DNA of 64,000 bases from Actinomycetota bacterium. GTDB lineage: Bacteria; Actinomycetota; Actinomycetes; S36-B12. Shown here one piece after another: positions 42,936 through 54,117 of the stretch (position 1 is the first letter of the stretch; each line of letters opens with the position of its first letter). Both the position numbers and the translations under genes were made by a program. The notes below the pieces were generated by a model that did no database searches, was not told the origin of the DNA, and saw only the letters and a list, made by a program, of their open reading frames with translations. The stretch covers positions 47,634-111,633 of the forward strand of contig JAFMFD010000001.1 of the NCBI GenBank assembly GCA_017856385.1, written 5' to 3'.

Positions 42936-43829
42936 GTGGACTCCCCTTCGCTCGCCGTGGACGTCAAGCGCGATACCGCTCTGGTGGCCGCGGTCGACAC
43001 GGCACGTGAGGCGGCCGTCCTCGAGGGCGGGGCCGATACGGTGGGCGCCTCGCTCGGCGTCGTCATGGAGGACGAGCGACTCGCGACGCACACGTTCGAG
43101 TGCCTGAACCCGGCCTACGTCGGCTGGCAGTGGGCTGTCACGCTCGCTCGTGCACCGCGTGCCAAGGCGGTCACGGTCAGCGAGGTCGTCCTGCTCCCCG
43201 GGCCGACGGCGCTCGTCGCGCCGCCGTGGTTGCCCTGGAGCGAGCGGATCCTGCCCGGTGACCTCGCACCGGGAGACGTGCTGCCGACGCCCGCGGACGA
43301 TCCCCGGCTCGTCGCCGGGCTGACCGGCGAGGACGATCTCGAATCGGTGGCCTCGCGGTCCCCCCTTGAGCCGGGCGCCTGGGAGATCGGCCTCGGCCGG
43401 GTACGCGTGCTGTCGCCGCTCGGGCGCGACGACGCGGCCGACCGCTGGTCGGAGGGGGAGTTCGGGCCGCAGTCGGCCATGGCGAAGCAGGCGACGCTGG
43501 AGTGCGTGACGTGCGGCTTCATGCTGCCGATGGACGGTCCGATGGGCCAGCTGTTCGCCGTATGCGCGAACGAGCTCAGCCCGGCCGACGGGCGCGTGGT
43601 GACGCTGAGCTACGGGTGCGGGGCGCACTCGGAGGCGATGCCCGCACCGAGCGAGGAGCCGCTCGCGGCCGGAGCGGTCATCGAAGTCGTCCTCGATGAC
43701 GGCGTCGATCTCGCAGACGAGGTCCTGGACGATGTCACCGACGACGTGCTCGCCGATGCGGTGGATGTCGCCGACGAGGATGTCATCGCTGACTCCGAGC
43801 CCGTCGAGGTTGAGCCCGCTCAGGAGTGA
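42936..43829 (+). CDS. DUF3027 domain protein
   Basis: A 297-residue actinobacterial protein of unknown function. The N-terminal 145 residues carry the DUF3027 signature (HTFECLNPAYVGWQWAVTLARAPR, EVVLLPGPTALVAPPWLPWSERI). A CxxC appears in LECVTCGFMLP together with later Cys/His residues, suggesting metal binding. The last 60 residues are very acidic (Asp/Glu/Val/Ala), probably disordered. GTG start, leaderless promoter. Confidence 0.8.
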   Translation: MDSPSLAVDVKRDTALVAAVDTAREAAVLEGGADTVGASLGVVMEDERLATHTFECLNPAYVGWQWAVTLARAPRAKAVTVSEVVLLPGPTALVAPPWLPWSERILPGDLAPGDVLPTPADDPRLVAGLTGEDDLESVASRSPLEPGAWEIGLGRVRVLSPLGRDDAADRWSEGEFGPQSAMAKQATLECVTCGFMLPMDGPMGQLFAVCANELSPADGRVVTLSYGCGAHSEAMPAPSEEPLAAGAVIEVVLDDGVDLADEVLDDVTDDVLADAVDVADEDVIADSEPVEVEPAQE

Positions 43830-44032
43830 CGTCGGCGGCGCGAGGCGAGGAAGACCAGGCCGACCGCCCCGCACAGCACACCCACCGCTGTGACCCCGAT
43901 CCACCATGTGGACCCGGCCTCGTCGAGGCGCTCTCGCAGTGCCAGCAGCACGACGAGTGCCACCGTCCAGATCGCGGTGCCGATGGCCACCGGCAGGATG
44001 CCGTCGGCGTCGGACTGCTCTGCGCGGGTCAT
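43820..44032 (-). CDS. DUF2530-like two-helix membrane protein
   Basis: A 70-residue protein with two hydrophobic helices (about 12-31 and 43-63), a short acidic loop between them, and a C-terminal SRRRRHS. Size, topology and neighbourhood (DUF3027, serC, citA) match the actinobacterial DUF2530 family. Function unknown. Start ATG 44032 has GAGAGG upstream. The end overlaps the DUF3027 gene tail-to-tail by ten bases. Confidence 0.6.
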   Translation of the reverse strand: MTRAEQSDADGILPVAIGTAIWTVALVVLLALRERLDEAGSTWWIGVTAVGVLCGAVGLVFLASRRRRHS

Positions 44033-44072
44033 GGAGTCACCCTCTCACGGATGCGGTCCTGCGACCGGACCG

Positions 44073-44078
44073 TACGCT
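44073..44078 (+). promoter_or_regulatory. -10 hexamer TACGCT for the 28-residue membrane protein
   Basis: TACGCT, GAGGGC, then ATG 44085: six-base leaderless spacing. Confidence 0.5.
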
Positions 44079-44084
44079 GAGGGC

Positions 44085-44171
44085 ATGGACACCCGTACGC
44101 GGCGCTTCGTCACGCTTGCCGTGCTGGTGTCGCTGGTGGTCGTCGTGGTCGTCGCGGCCATGGGGCGTTGA
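44085..44171 (+). CDS. 28-residue single-helix membrane micro-protein
   Basis: The ORF is MDTRTRRFVTLAVLVSLV... with a valine-rich helix from residue 8 to 25, ending GR. The basic N-terminus indicates N-in topology. A clean leaderless promoter precedes it, and its TGA overlaps the TTG start of the next gene (TTGA), so it is translationally coupled to a secreted protein gene. Too short for standard gene callers. Function unknown; it may mainly couple translation. Confidence 0.5.
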   Translation: MDTRTRRFVTLAVLVSLVVVVVVAAMGR

Positions 44172-45005
44172 CGTTGCGGCACCCGGTCGCCACCCTGGCG
44201 TGCGCATCCGCCCTGGCGGCCACGGTCCTTGCCGCTCCCGCTGCGTCCGCAGTGGACACCGATGTCGTCTGCCGATTCGACGACCGTCGCTTCAGCGAGA
44301 TCAGCGGCATGACGTACTCGCAGCGGCATCCCGGGGTCATCTACCTGCACAACGACTCGTCCGGTGGTCCGTACCTCTACGCGGTCGACGCAGCGACGTG
44401 CACGACCCTGGCGGTGCTGGAGGTCGAGGGCATCGAGGCCCGCGATCTCGAGGCCATCGGCTCCGGACGCGACGCGCGCGGCCGCCCCATCCTGTGGCTG
44501 GCCGACATCGGGGACAACCGCGACTCATGGCCCAGCGTGCGCCTGCATCGGGTGCGCGAGCCCGCCCGGCTCGTGGACGGGGAGCTGCGTCCGCGCACCT
44601 TCCTGTTCACGTACCCGGATCGACCGCACAACGCCGAGGCGATCCTGACCGATCCGGCGTCGGAGCGCGTGTGGGTGGTCACCAAGCAGTCCGCAAGAGG
44701 CCAGGTGTACGAGCTGCCGCGTCTGCTGGGCAAGGGCAGGGTTGCTGTCGCCCAACCGGTGGCTCGCGTCGGCGCCTTCGTCACCGACGGGTCGATCAGC
44801 CCGGATGGTTCGCGTTTCGTGCTGCGCGACTATGTCGACGCCGAGGTCAGCACGGGGCTCCCTCCAGGGGCGGACCCCACGATCGTCTACCTGCCCGTGC
44901 AGCTCCAGGGCGAGGCGGTCACCTGGACGGCGGATGGATCGGCGCTGCTCATCGCCAGTGAGCGTGACTCGCGCCTTCTGCGGGTGCCGGTCCCGCGGGT
45001 GGCGG

Positions 45006-45022
<17 letters not shown>
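44168..45022 (+). CDS. Secreted beta-propeller-like protein
   Basis: A 284-residue protein with a Sec signal peptide (hydrophobic 8-24, cleavage after ASA at about 28). The mature part repeats blade-like units: EISGMTYSQRHPGVIYLHNDS, DLEAIGSG...LWLADIGDNRDS, NAEAILTDPASERVWVVTK, GSISPDGSRFVLRDY, AVTWTADGSALLIASE. The order suggests a beta-propeller, perhaps an extracellular binding or esterase-like protein. TTG 44168 overlaps the micro-protein stop. It converges on the MFS gene with a 17-base overlap. Confidence 0.65.
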
Positions 45023-47353
<2,331 letters not shown>

Positions 47354-47404
47354 CTAACCGGCACCGGACGATGCGCCGGATGAGGGCGTGGGGCGTCGTG
47401 CAGG

Positions 47405-48520
47405 TCAGTAGCCGGTGGGGGCCACCATTGACGCGTCCCAGCCCGGCACCTGATCCGGGCGCCGCGGACCCGCGCCGACGTACCTGGCCGACGGGCGGAT
47501 CAGGCGGCCGGTGCGCTTCTGCTCGAGGATGTGCGCGCTCCAGCCTGCGAGCCGCGCGCACGTGAACATCGACGTGAACATGGGCGCGGGCACCTCGGCG
47601 AAGTCGAGCACGATCGCAGCCCAGAACTCGACATTGGTCTCCAGCACGCGGTCGGGGCGCCGCTCGCGCAGTTGGGCCAGAGCGGCCCGCTCGAGGGCCT
47701 CCGCGACCTCGTAGCGCGGGGCGTCGAGCTCGCGGGCGGTGCGTCGCAGGACGCGAGCGCGAGGGTCCTCCGCCCGGTACACGCGATGGCCGAACCCCAT
47801 GAGTCGCTCGTTGCGGTCGAGGACACCACGGACGTATGCGTCGGCGTCACCCGTGCGCTCGATCTCCTCGATCATGCCAAGGACGCGCGAGGGAGCGCCG
47901 CCGTGCAGCGGCCCGCTCATGGCGCCGACCGCGCCGGAGATCGACGCGGCGACGTCGGCGCCGGTCGAGGCAATGACACGCGCGGTGAAGGTGGAGGCGT
48001 TCATGCCGTGCTCGGCAGCGGAGACGAAGTACGCGTCGACCGCGCGGACATGGCGGGGGTCGGGCTCCCCGCGCCAGCGGCGCATGAATCGCTCGACGAT
48101 GGTGCTGGCCTCGTCGATGTGGCTCTGCGGCACCATCGGGACGCCGATGCCTCGCGCGGACTGCGCGACGAAGGAGAGCGCCATGACGGAGACATGCGCG
48201 AGGTTCTCGCGCGCGGTGTCGTCGTCGATGTCGAGCAGGGGCCTCAGGCCCCAGGCGGGGGCGAGCATCGCGATCGCGGACTGCACGTCGACGCGCACGT
48301 CGCCGGAGTGGATCGGGATGGGGAACGGCTCGGCGGGCGGCAGCCCCGGGTTGAACTCGTTGTCGACGAGCAGGCCCCAGACGTTGCCGAAGGAGACCTT
48401 GCCGACGAGGTCCTCGATGTCGACGCCGCGGTAGCGCAGCACGCTGCCGTCGCGATCGGGCTCGGCGATCTGGGTCTCGAAGGCGACGACGCCCTCCAGA
48501 CCCGGGACGAAGTCGACCAT
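47405..48520 (-). CDS. citA: Citrate synthase 2
   Basis: A 371-residue type of citrate synthase related to 2-methylcitrate synthase. It condenses oxaloacetate and acetyl-CoA. Active-site motifs are [19 protein letters not shown] (His), [12 protein letters not shown] (His), and [15 protein letters not shown] (His plus Arg). [13 protein letters not shown] [16 protein letters not shown] supplies the catalytic Asp region. ATG 48520 has GCAGGAG. Divergent from pdxH. In mycobacteria citA also lies close to serC. Confidence 0.92.
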   Translation of the reverse strand: MVDFVPGLEGVVAFETQIAEPDRDGSVLRYRGVDIEDLVGKVSFGNVWGLLVDNEFNPGLPPAEPFPIPIHSGDVRVDVQSAIAMLAPAWGLRPLLDIDDDTARENLAHVSVMALSFVAQSARGIGVPMVPQSHIDEASTIVERFMRRWRGEPDPRHVRAVDAYFVSAAEHGMNASTFTARVIASTGADVAASISGAVGAMSGPLHGGAPSRVLGMIEEIERTGDADAYVRGVLDRNERLMGFGHRVYRAEDPRARVLRRTARELDAPRYEVAEALERAALAQLRERRPDRVLETNVEFWAAIVLDFAEVPAPMFTSMFTCARLAGWSAHILEQKRTGRLIRPSARYVGAGPRRPDQVPGWDASMVAPTGY

Positions 48521-48599
48521 GGGGGCTCCTGCCGCGTGCCGGTGTCGGGTGTGCGAACTCCATCCAACACGGGGACCGATTACGTGGTGGGATCGGGGC

Positions 48600-49298
48600 A
48601 TGAGCCAGTGGACACCGCCGCCGGATGACAGCCTGGGCAGGCTCGCTGACCTTCGGGTCTCCTACGACGCGGGCACCCTCGAGGAGCCGGACCTCGCTGC
48701 CACCCCGTTGGCGCAGTTCCGTGCCTGGTTCGACGCGGCACTCGCCGTCGGCCTGCCGGAGCCGAACGCGATGGTGGTCGCCACCGCAGCCACGTCGGGC
48801 CAGCCATCGGCCCGCACCGTGCTGCTCAAGGACGTCGACGAGCGCGGCTTCGTCTTCTACACAAACTACGGCTCGCGCAAGAGCGGCGAACTCGACGCGA
48901 ACCCAGGGGTCTCGTGTGTGTTCCCGTGGTTCGCCATGCACCGCCAGGTCGTCGTCGTGGGCCGGGCCGAGCGGGTGTCGCGTGCGGAGGCCGAGGAGTA
49001 CTTCCGGACGCGTCCGCACGGATCGCGCCTTGGGGCGTGGGCGAGCCGGCAGTCCACCGTGATCGACGGTCGCGCCGGGATCGAGGCCGAGTACGCGCGG
49101 CTGCAGGCCGAGTTCCCGGAGGGCGGCGAGGTGCCGATCCCGCCGTTCTGGGGCGGCTGGCTCGTGCGGCCGGTCTCGGTGGAGTTCTGGCAGGGCCGCG
49201 AGTCCCGGCTGCATGACCGCCTGCGCTTCGTGGCGGCACGCGAGGGCGCGCCGCTGGACGACCCGGCGTCGTGGCGGATCGAGCGCCTGTCCCCCTGA
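48600..49298 (+). CDS. pdxH: Pyridoxamine 5'-phosphate oxidase
   Basis: A 232-residue FMN enzyme that makes pyridoxal 5'-phosphate. [50 protein letters not shown] and the C-terminal [16 protein letters not shown] are full-family signatures. The cofactor it makes is used by SerC, encoded nearby, and by kynureninase. Shares an 79-base divergent promoter region with citA. A long inverted repeat follows ten bases after the stop. Confidence 0.93.
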   Translation: MSQWTPPPDDSLGRLADLRVSYDAGTLEEPDLAATPLAQFRAWFDAALAVGLPEPNAMVVATAATSGQPSARTVLLKDVDERGFVFYTNYGSRKSGELDANPGVSCVFPWFAMHRQVVVVGRAERVSRAEAEEYFRTRPHGSRLGAWASRQSTVIDGRAGIEAEYARLQAEFPEGGEVPIPPFWGGWLVRPVSVEFWQGRESRLHDRLRFVAAREGAPLDDPASWRIERLSP

Positions 49299-49308
49299 CA
49301 CCGCCGAC

Positions 49309-49359
49309 TCCTGCAGTTCACGTCACTGCCGCGGCCGTCTTGTGACGCGAGCTGCAGGA
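49309..49359. terminator. Long inverted repeat after pdxH
   Basis: Arms 49309-49326 and 49342-49359 match at 16 of 18 positions, the outer eight (TCCTGCAG/CTGCAGGA) perfectly, with a 15-base loop. It lies between pdxH and the -10 of the next gene. Probable terminator. Confidence 0.6.
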
Positions 49360-49379
49360 AACACGTGAGCGGCAGCGCG

Positions 49380-49385
49380 TAGCGT
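49380..49385 (+). promoter_or_regulatory. -10 hexamer TAGCGT for MFS gene
   Basis: TAGCGT, GCACTC, then GTG 49392: six-base leaderless spacing. Confidence 0.5.
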
Positions 49386-49391
49386 GCACTC

Positions 49392-50651
49392 GTGGCCCGC
49401 GTGTTCGCCGATCTGACGCCTCTTCGCGTCAGCCCCCCGTATCGCCGGCTCTGGGCGGCCCTGGGCATCAGCAACATCGGCCAGCAGATGGCGGCCGTGG
49501 CTGTCGGCCTGCAGGTGTGGGACATCACGAGATCCAGCTTCATGGTCGGACTGGTCGGCCTCGCGTCCCTGATCCCGCTGGTCGGATTCGGCCTCTATGG
49601 GGGTGCTCTCTCCGATGCCTTCGACCGGCGGACGGTGGGCTTCCTGTCGGCGGTGGGTCTGTGGGTGGCGTCGGGACTCCTGCTGCTGCAGTCACTGGCC
49701 GGCTGGTCGAACGTCTGGGTGCTCTACCTCATCATCGGCCTCTCATCGGCCTTCTTCGCGATCGGCAATCCTGCGCGCCACGCGATCACTCCGCGTCTCA
49801 TCGAGCCGGACCTCCTGCCTTCGGCCAATGCCCTCGGGATGCTGACGTGGAACCTGGGCTTCACTCTCGGACCCGTCCTCGGTGGTGTCCTGGTGGCTGC
49901 CACGGGGACGGTGACCACGGCCTACGCGGTCGATGTGGCGGCATTCGGGCTCGTGGCCTGGGCGATGTTCCGCCTGCCGAAGCTGCCGCCGATCGTCGTC
50001 GAGGGGGCTGAGCGTCCTCGTGCCGGATGGGCGTCGGTGCGCGAGGGTTTCGCCTTCCTGCGCGGTAAGCGGAACCTGCAGATGACCTTCTACCTGGACA
50101 TGGTGGCCATGGTGTTCGGGATGCCGCGCGCGCTGTTCCCGGCGATCGCCGCGCAGTGGTACGGCGGGTCCACTGCCGACATCGCGCTCGTGCTCGGGCT
50201 GCTGTCGGCCGCCCCTGCGGCAGGAGCCCTGCTGTCGGGGGTTCTGTCGGGCTGGCTGGCCCGCGTGCGGTGGCAGGGTCGCGCCATCGTCATCGCGATC
50301 GTCGTCTGGGGTCTGACGATCGCCGCCTTCGGGGTCGTGCGGACGCTCTGGATCGCCCTTCTCCTGCTCGCCTTGGCGGGCGCGGCCGACAACATCTCGG
50401 CCGTCTTCCGGACGACGATCCTGCAGGCCGCGACCCCGGATGAGTATCGCGGGCGCCTGCAGGGCGTCTTCACCGTTGTCGTCGCCGGAGGCCCGAGGCT
50501 CGGCGACGTCGAGGCCGGCGCGGTGGCGGCCGTCGGGGGAGAGATGGTGTCGGTCGTCTCCGGCGGTCTCCTCTGCGTGGCCGGTGCCGTGGGTCTCGCG
50601 GCCAAGTTCCCGGGATTCAGGAAGTACGACGCCCGGCATCCGCAGCCCTGA
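49392..50651 (+). CDS. MFS exporter (EntS-like)
   Basis: A 419-residue 12-helix transporter of the EntS/MFS_3 type. YRRLWAALGISNIGQQMAAVAVGLQVWDITRSS is the typical first helix, GALSDAFDRRTVG the loop 2-3 motif, and AADNISAVFRTTILQAATPDEYRGRLQGVF a characteristic helix-10 region. Members export siderophores, drugs or unknown small molecules. No siderophore synthesis genes are nearby. GTG start, leaderless promoter. Confidence 0.85.
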   Translation: MARVFADLTPLRVSPPYRRLWAALGISNIGQQMAAVAVGLQVWDITRSSFMVGLVGLASLIPLVGFGLYGGALSDAFDRRTVGFLSAVGLWVASGLLLLQSLAGWSNVWVLYLIIGLSSAFFAIGNPARHAITPRLIEPDLLPSANALGMLTWNLGFTLGPVLGGVLVAATGTVTTAYAVDVAAFGLVAWAMFRLPKLPPIVVEGAERPRAGWASVREGFAFLRGKRNLQMTFYLDMVAMVFGMPRALFPAIAAQWYGGSTADIALVLGLLSAAPAAGALLSGVLSGWLARVRWQGRAIVIAIVVWGLTIAAFGVVRTLWIALLLLALAGAADNISAVFRTTILQAATPDEYRGRLQGVFTVVVAGGPRLGDVEAGAVAAVGGEMVSVVSGGLLCVAGAVGLAAKFPGFRKYDARHPQP

Positions 50652-50664
50652 CGGGCAGTGCTTG

Positions 50665-50755
50665 CCCGTTTCTCCCGCGACGCGGGACAAACGAGGCTGG
50701 GAGGCCCATTTCGGGGCCCTGGAGCTCACTTGTCCCGCGTCGCGGGAGAAACGGG
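50665..50755. terminator. 26-bp perfect inverted repeat between convergent genes
   Basis: Arms 50665-50690 and 50730-50755 are perfectly complementary over 26 bp with a 39-base loop. Each arm also contains its own near-palindrome TCCCGCG-A-CGCGGGA. It fills the gap between the MFS stop and the RHH-gene stop, so it could terminate both. The length and the nested palindromes are more than a terminator needs. Confidence 0.7.
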
Positions 50756-50756
50756 T

Positions 50757-51023
50757 CTACCTGGATGGGCGGTGGCGGAGGGCCTCGGCGACCACCTCGT
50801 CGACGCTGATCCCGCGCCGCTTCGCCTCCTGACGCACCGCCTTGCGCAGTGACTTGGGGACGGTGACCTCCAGGGTCACGGGCTTGTCGGAGTCGATCGC
50901 GTCGGCCGTCGACCCTCCGGACCGGAGCCATCCGGCATCGGGGCTGCCCACGGGCGTGCTCGGGTGCACATCGGCATCATCGGCTTTGCGCAGGCCAACC
51001 CGCGGCTGCTCAGTCGCGCTCAC
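50757..51023 (-). CDS. Small ribbon-helix-helix-like partner of ParA
   Basis: An 88-residue protein. The N-terminal 45 residues are polar and probably flexible. The C-terminal VTLEVTVPKSLRKAVRQEAKRRGISVDEVVAEALRHRP reads as a ribbon-helix-helix: one beta strand, two helices with the GISVDEV turn. ParF-ParG and similar systems pair a ParA ATPase with just such a protein. GTG 51023 overlaps the ParA stop (GTGA). Confidence 0.65.
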   Translation of the reverse strand: MSATEQPRVGLRKADDADVHPSTPVGSPDAGWLRSGGSTADAIDSDKPVTLEVTVPKSLRKAVRQEAKRRGISVDEVVAEALRHRPSR

Positions 51024-51829
51024 GCCAGGTACCTCGCGAGCGACACCCGCGGCATCGGCCGGGCCGGCCGAGCCGGGGGCATGAGGCGATCGAGGAGGTC
51101 GTCCATGGTCTGGGCGACCTCCTGCGAGCCGGGGGAGTTCCAGGCGTGCAGCGGGCTCATCGCACGCTGGGTCACCGGGATGCCCGCGCAGTAGGGCAGC
51201 GGCGGATCCTGCACCAGCTCCCCGTGCGCCTCGTGCAGGAGTCGAAGGTTCCCGAGGTGCTCGCGATCCGCCGGGTCGAATCGGTTGACGACCACGGCCC
51301 GTGCGCGCAGCATCGGATTGGTCGAGCGGGCGATGACGTCGACGGCCTCGAGCGCCTCGGCTGCGCCGTGGATCGCGAAGTGGCTCGGCTCGGTGACGAT
51401 GACCGCGCAGTCGGCGGTGCTCAGCGCATTGCGGGTGAGCTCTCCCAGCGACGGTGGGCAGTCGATGACCACGAGGTCGTACGACCTTGGTGTCGTCGCG
51501 AGTGCCGTGCGGAGCCGCAGCGCCGAGTTGCGCTCGCGCGAGACGGTCCGGTGCTCCAGCGAGCGCTCCGCCGGCAGGACGTCGATTCCGCGTCCCCACG
51601 CGCTCGGCACGATCGCGTCGACCGCGACCCCCGGGCGGGCGTCGGCCAGGACGTCGCTGGTCGTGAACACCGCGTCGACGGGCTCGAGGACGAGTGAGGC
51701 ATTGGCCTGCGGGTCCATGTCGATGACGAGGGTGCGCAGCGACCGGTCCCACGCGGCGCTGGCCAGTCCGAGCGCGACGGTGGTCTTGCCCACGCCGCCC
51801 TTCATGGACAGCACGGCCACCACGGTCAT
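51020..51829 (-). CDS. ParA/MinD-type ATPase
   Basis: A 269-residue deviant Walker-A ATPase: KGGVGKTTVALGLA (10-23), Walker A' VIDMDPQANASL, Walker B VVIDCPPSLGEL. The C-terminal RPARPMPRVSLARYLA tail is unusual and Pro/Arg-rich. The lack of an adjacent parB and the coupled RHH gene point to an orphan positioning system, not the main oriC segregation locus. CAGGAT lies six bases before ATG 51829. Confidence 0.85.
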   Translation of the reverse strand: MTVVAVLSMKGGVGKTTVALGLASAAWDRSLRTLVIDMDPQANASLVLEPVDAVFTTSDVLADARPGVAVDAIVPSAWGRGIDVLPAERSLEHRTVSRERNSALRLRTALATTPRSYDLVVIDCPPSLGELTRNALSTADCAVIVTEPSHFAIHGAAEALEAVDVIARSTNPMLRARAVVVNRFDPADREHLGNLRLLHEAHGELVQDPPLPYCAGIPVTQRAMSPLHAWNSPGSQEVAQTMDDLLDRLMPPARPARPMPRVSLARYLA

Positions 51830-51835
51830 GACCTC

Positions 51836-51841
51836 ATCCTG
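51836..51841 (-). promoter_or_regulatory. -10 hexamer CAGGAT for parA-type gene
   Basis: On the minus strand CAGGAT, GAGGTC, then ATG 51829: six-base leaderless spacing. Confidence 0.4.
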
Positions 51842-51877
51842 TCATCCGGTGACCGCCGGTACGGGGAGGCGACAGGC

Positions 51878-53236
51878 TCACGCCCCCTTGATCGCGGCGA
51901 AGTCCGCGAGGGCGACGTCACGCTCGACGGCATGGTCGACGACGGGCTCGGGATAGCCGTTCACGTACCCGTCGATCGCCTTCCAGGGCTCGTGCACGGC
52001 CTTGCCGGGCAGGTGTCGCAGCTCGGGGACGTAGCGGCGCACGTAGTCGCCGTCGGGGTCGAACTTCAGGCCCTGCAGCACCGGGTTGAAGACCCGGTAG
52101 AAGGGCGATGCATCCGTGCCGCAGCCCGCGGTCCACTGCCACCCGTGGGAGTTGCTGGCGAGGTCGCCGTCGGCGAGCCACCTCATGAAGTGCTGCGCCC
52201 CCAGCTGCCACGGCAGGTGCAGGTCCTTGACCAGGAAGCTCGCGACGACCATCCGCACGCGGTTGTGCATCCACCCCTCGTCGCGCAGCTGCCGCATGCC
52301 GGCATCGACGAACGGGTAGCCCGTGCGGCCCTCGGACCATGCGGCGAGCAGCGCCGTGGCCTCGTCGCCCGAGGTCCAGCGCATCGCGGTGTCGTAGCGG
52401 CGGTCCAGGGATGCGCGGGCGCTGTCGGGCTGCTGGGCCAGGACGTCGGCGTAGAACTCCCGCCAGGCGATCTCCTTGCCGAACACCTCGTCGTCGGGCC
52501 CGAGGTCGGTGAGCATCGAGCGCGGGTGGATCTCACCCCACTTCAGGTGGTGGCTCATCGCACTGGTGCCGGCGAGGTCCGCCCGGTTGCGCAGGTCGGA
52601 GTAGTCGGCCAGCCGGCCGGCGCGGAACTCCTCCCACCTGCGCCATGCGGCCTCCTCGCCGGCCTCGGGCAGGCGGAGGTCGCCGAGGTCCGGCCGTTCA
52701 GGGCGCCCATGGCAGTCAATCGGCTCCCACCACTCCACGTCGGTGGGCAGATCACCGGCCGGTCCTCGCCATCCGTGACGGGTCCAGGCACGCCAGAACG
52801 GCGTGTAGACGCGGTAGGCGGTGCCGTCGTCCTTGCGGACGCGACCGGGGGCGACCGCGTACGGCGAGCCCGTGCGCACGAGTGGGATATCGAGAGCCTG
52901 CTGGACCTGCTCGTCGCGCAGGCGCCCGTATGGCCCGAAGTCCGCGGCGATGTGCACGCCGGTGGCCCCGGCGGCCTTCGCGACCTCGGGCACGACGGTG
53001 CGCGGGTCGCCGTGCCGGATGACCAGGTGCCGACCGACGCTCGCCCCCAGTGCGTTGAGGGAGTCGACGAGGTAGGCCTGCCGCACCGGTCCGGCAGGCT
53101 CCCAGAGAGTCGGGTCCACCACGAACAGGGCGACGACCCTGCCGTCCCCGCTCGCACGTGCCTCCTCGACCGAGGCGAGGAGCGCGGGGTTGTCCCGCAG
53201 TCGCAGGTCGCGGCGGAACCACATCACCGTGGGCAC
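51878..53236 (-). CDS. phr: Deoxyribodipyrimidine photolyase (cryptochrome/photolyase family)
   Basis: A 452-residue class-I photolyase repairing UV-induced pyrimidine dimers. The N-terminal antenna domain begins MWFRRDLRLRDNPALL. The FAD-binding helical domain has WGEIHPRSML, EIAWREFYADVL, GRTGYPFVDAGMRQLRDEGWMHNRVRMVVASFLVKDL and the Trp-rich DLASNSHGWQWTAGCGTDASPFYRVFNP. All match CPD photolyases. GTG 53236 lies six bases after TAGCCT, leaderless. Confidence 0.93.
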   Translation of the reverse strand: MPTVMWFRRDLRLRDNPALLASVEEARASGDGRVVALFVVDPTLWEPAGPVRQAYLVDSLNALGASVGRHLVIRHGDPRTVVPEVAKAAGATGVHIAADFGPYGRLRDEQVQQALDIPLVRTGSPYAVAPGRVRKDDGTAYRVYTPFWRAWTRHGWRGPAGDLPTDVEWWEPIDCHGRPERPDLGDLRLPEAGEEAAWRRWEEFRAGRLADYSDLRNRADLAGTSAMSHHLKWGEIHPRSMLTDLGPDDEVFGKEIAWREFYADVLAQQPDSARASLDRRYDTAMRWTSGDEATALLAAWSEGRTGYPFVDAGMRQLRDEGWMHNRVRMVVASFLVKDLHLPWQLGAQHFMRWLADGDLASNSHGWQWTAGCGTDASPFYRVFNPVLQGLKFDPDGDYVRRYVPELRHLPGKAVHEPWKAIDGYVNGYPEPVVDHAVERDVALADFAAIKGA

Positions 53237-53242
53237 GACTGC

Positions 53243-53248
53243 AGGCTA
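53243..53248 (-). promoter_or_regulatory. -10 hexamer TAGCCT for photolyase
   Basis: On the minus strand TAGCCT, GCAGTC, then GTG 53236. It shares the 65-base divergent region with ideR. Confidence 0.5.
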
Positions 53249-53301
53249 GGCACTAGGTTCGCTATGGGCAATTCGCGCGAGCGCACAGGGGAGGAGCACT
53301 G

Positions 53302-54003
53302 GTGAGTGATCTCATCGACACCACCGAGATGTACCTCCGCACCATCTACGAACTCGAGGAGGAGGGCATCACGCCCATGCGCGCTCGTATCGCCGAGCGC
53401 CTCCACCAGAGTGGCCCCACGGTCTCGCAGACCGTTGCCCGGATGGAGCGTGACGGCCTCGTCGTCGTCGGCCGCGATCGCCAGCTCGACCTCACCCCCG
53501 TCGGCCGCGCGACCGCCACCCGCGTCATGCGCAAGCACCGCCTGGCCGAGTGCATGCTCGTCGACATCCTCCACATGCCCTGGGAGGAGGTGCACGCGGA
53601 GGCCTGCCGCTGGGAGCACGTCATGAGCGAGTCGGTCGAGCGGCGCCTACTCGAACTCCTCGACAATCCGACGGTCTCGCCCTACGGCAATCCCATTCCC
53701 GGGCTGGTGGAGCTCATCCCGGACGCGGCTCCTGGTGTGAACGACGCCGATGACGTCGGCGCGGTGTCCTCGCTGACTGAGGTCTGCCGCGACGACGTCA
53801 CTCGCGTGATCGTGCGGCGCCTCGCCGAGCCGATCCAGGAGCAGGCCGACACGATGGCCCTGATGCGGCGGATCGGCGTGATGCCGGGAGCGTCGGTCAA
53901 GGCCCATCGCTCCCCGGGTGGCGTGATGATCGGCAGCGCTGGGGAGTACACCGAGCTCGCCCTGGACATCGCCGACCATGTGTTCGTGCAGACGGCGGGC
54001 TGA
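53302..54003 (+). CDS. ideR: Iron-dependent regulator IdeR/DtxR
   Basis: A 233-residue metalloregulator. The winged helix is at 1-70 (ARIAERLHQSGPTVSQTVARMERDGL). Metal ligands follow DtxR numbering exactly: Met10, Cys102, Glu105, His106 at the primary site and His79, Glu83, His98 at the ancillary site. A C-terminal SH3-like domain is at about 150-233. Represses iron uptake when Fe(II) is bound. Start GTG 53302 has GGGGAGGAGC. No siderophore genes are adjacent. Confidence 0.95.
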   Translation: MSDLIDTTEMYLRTIYELEEEGITPMRARIAERLHQSGPTVSQTVARMERDGLVVVGRDRQLDLTPVGRATATRVMRKHRLAECMLVDILHMPWEEVHAEACRWEHVMSESVERRLLELLDNPTVSPYGNPIPGLVELIPDAAPGVNDADDVGAVSSLTEVCRDDVTRVIVRRLAEPIQEQADTMALMRRIGVMPGASVKAHRSPGGVMIGSAGEYTELALDIADHVFVQTAG

Positions 54004-54117
54004 CCGTCCCTTGAGTGTCGGGGGCGCGGCCGAGGAGGTCCGAGCGAGCCCCTGGCCTTGCAGCACCATTCCTCACGCTTGTACGGCCACAGCTCGGCGT
54101 GAACGGACGGGGTCCTG

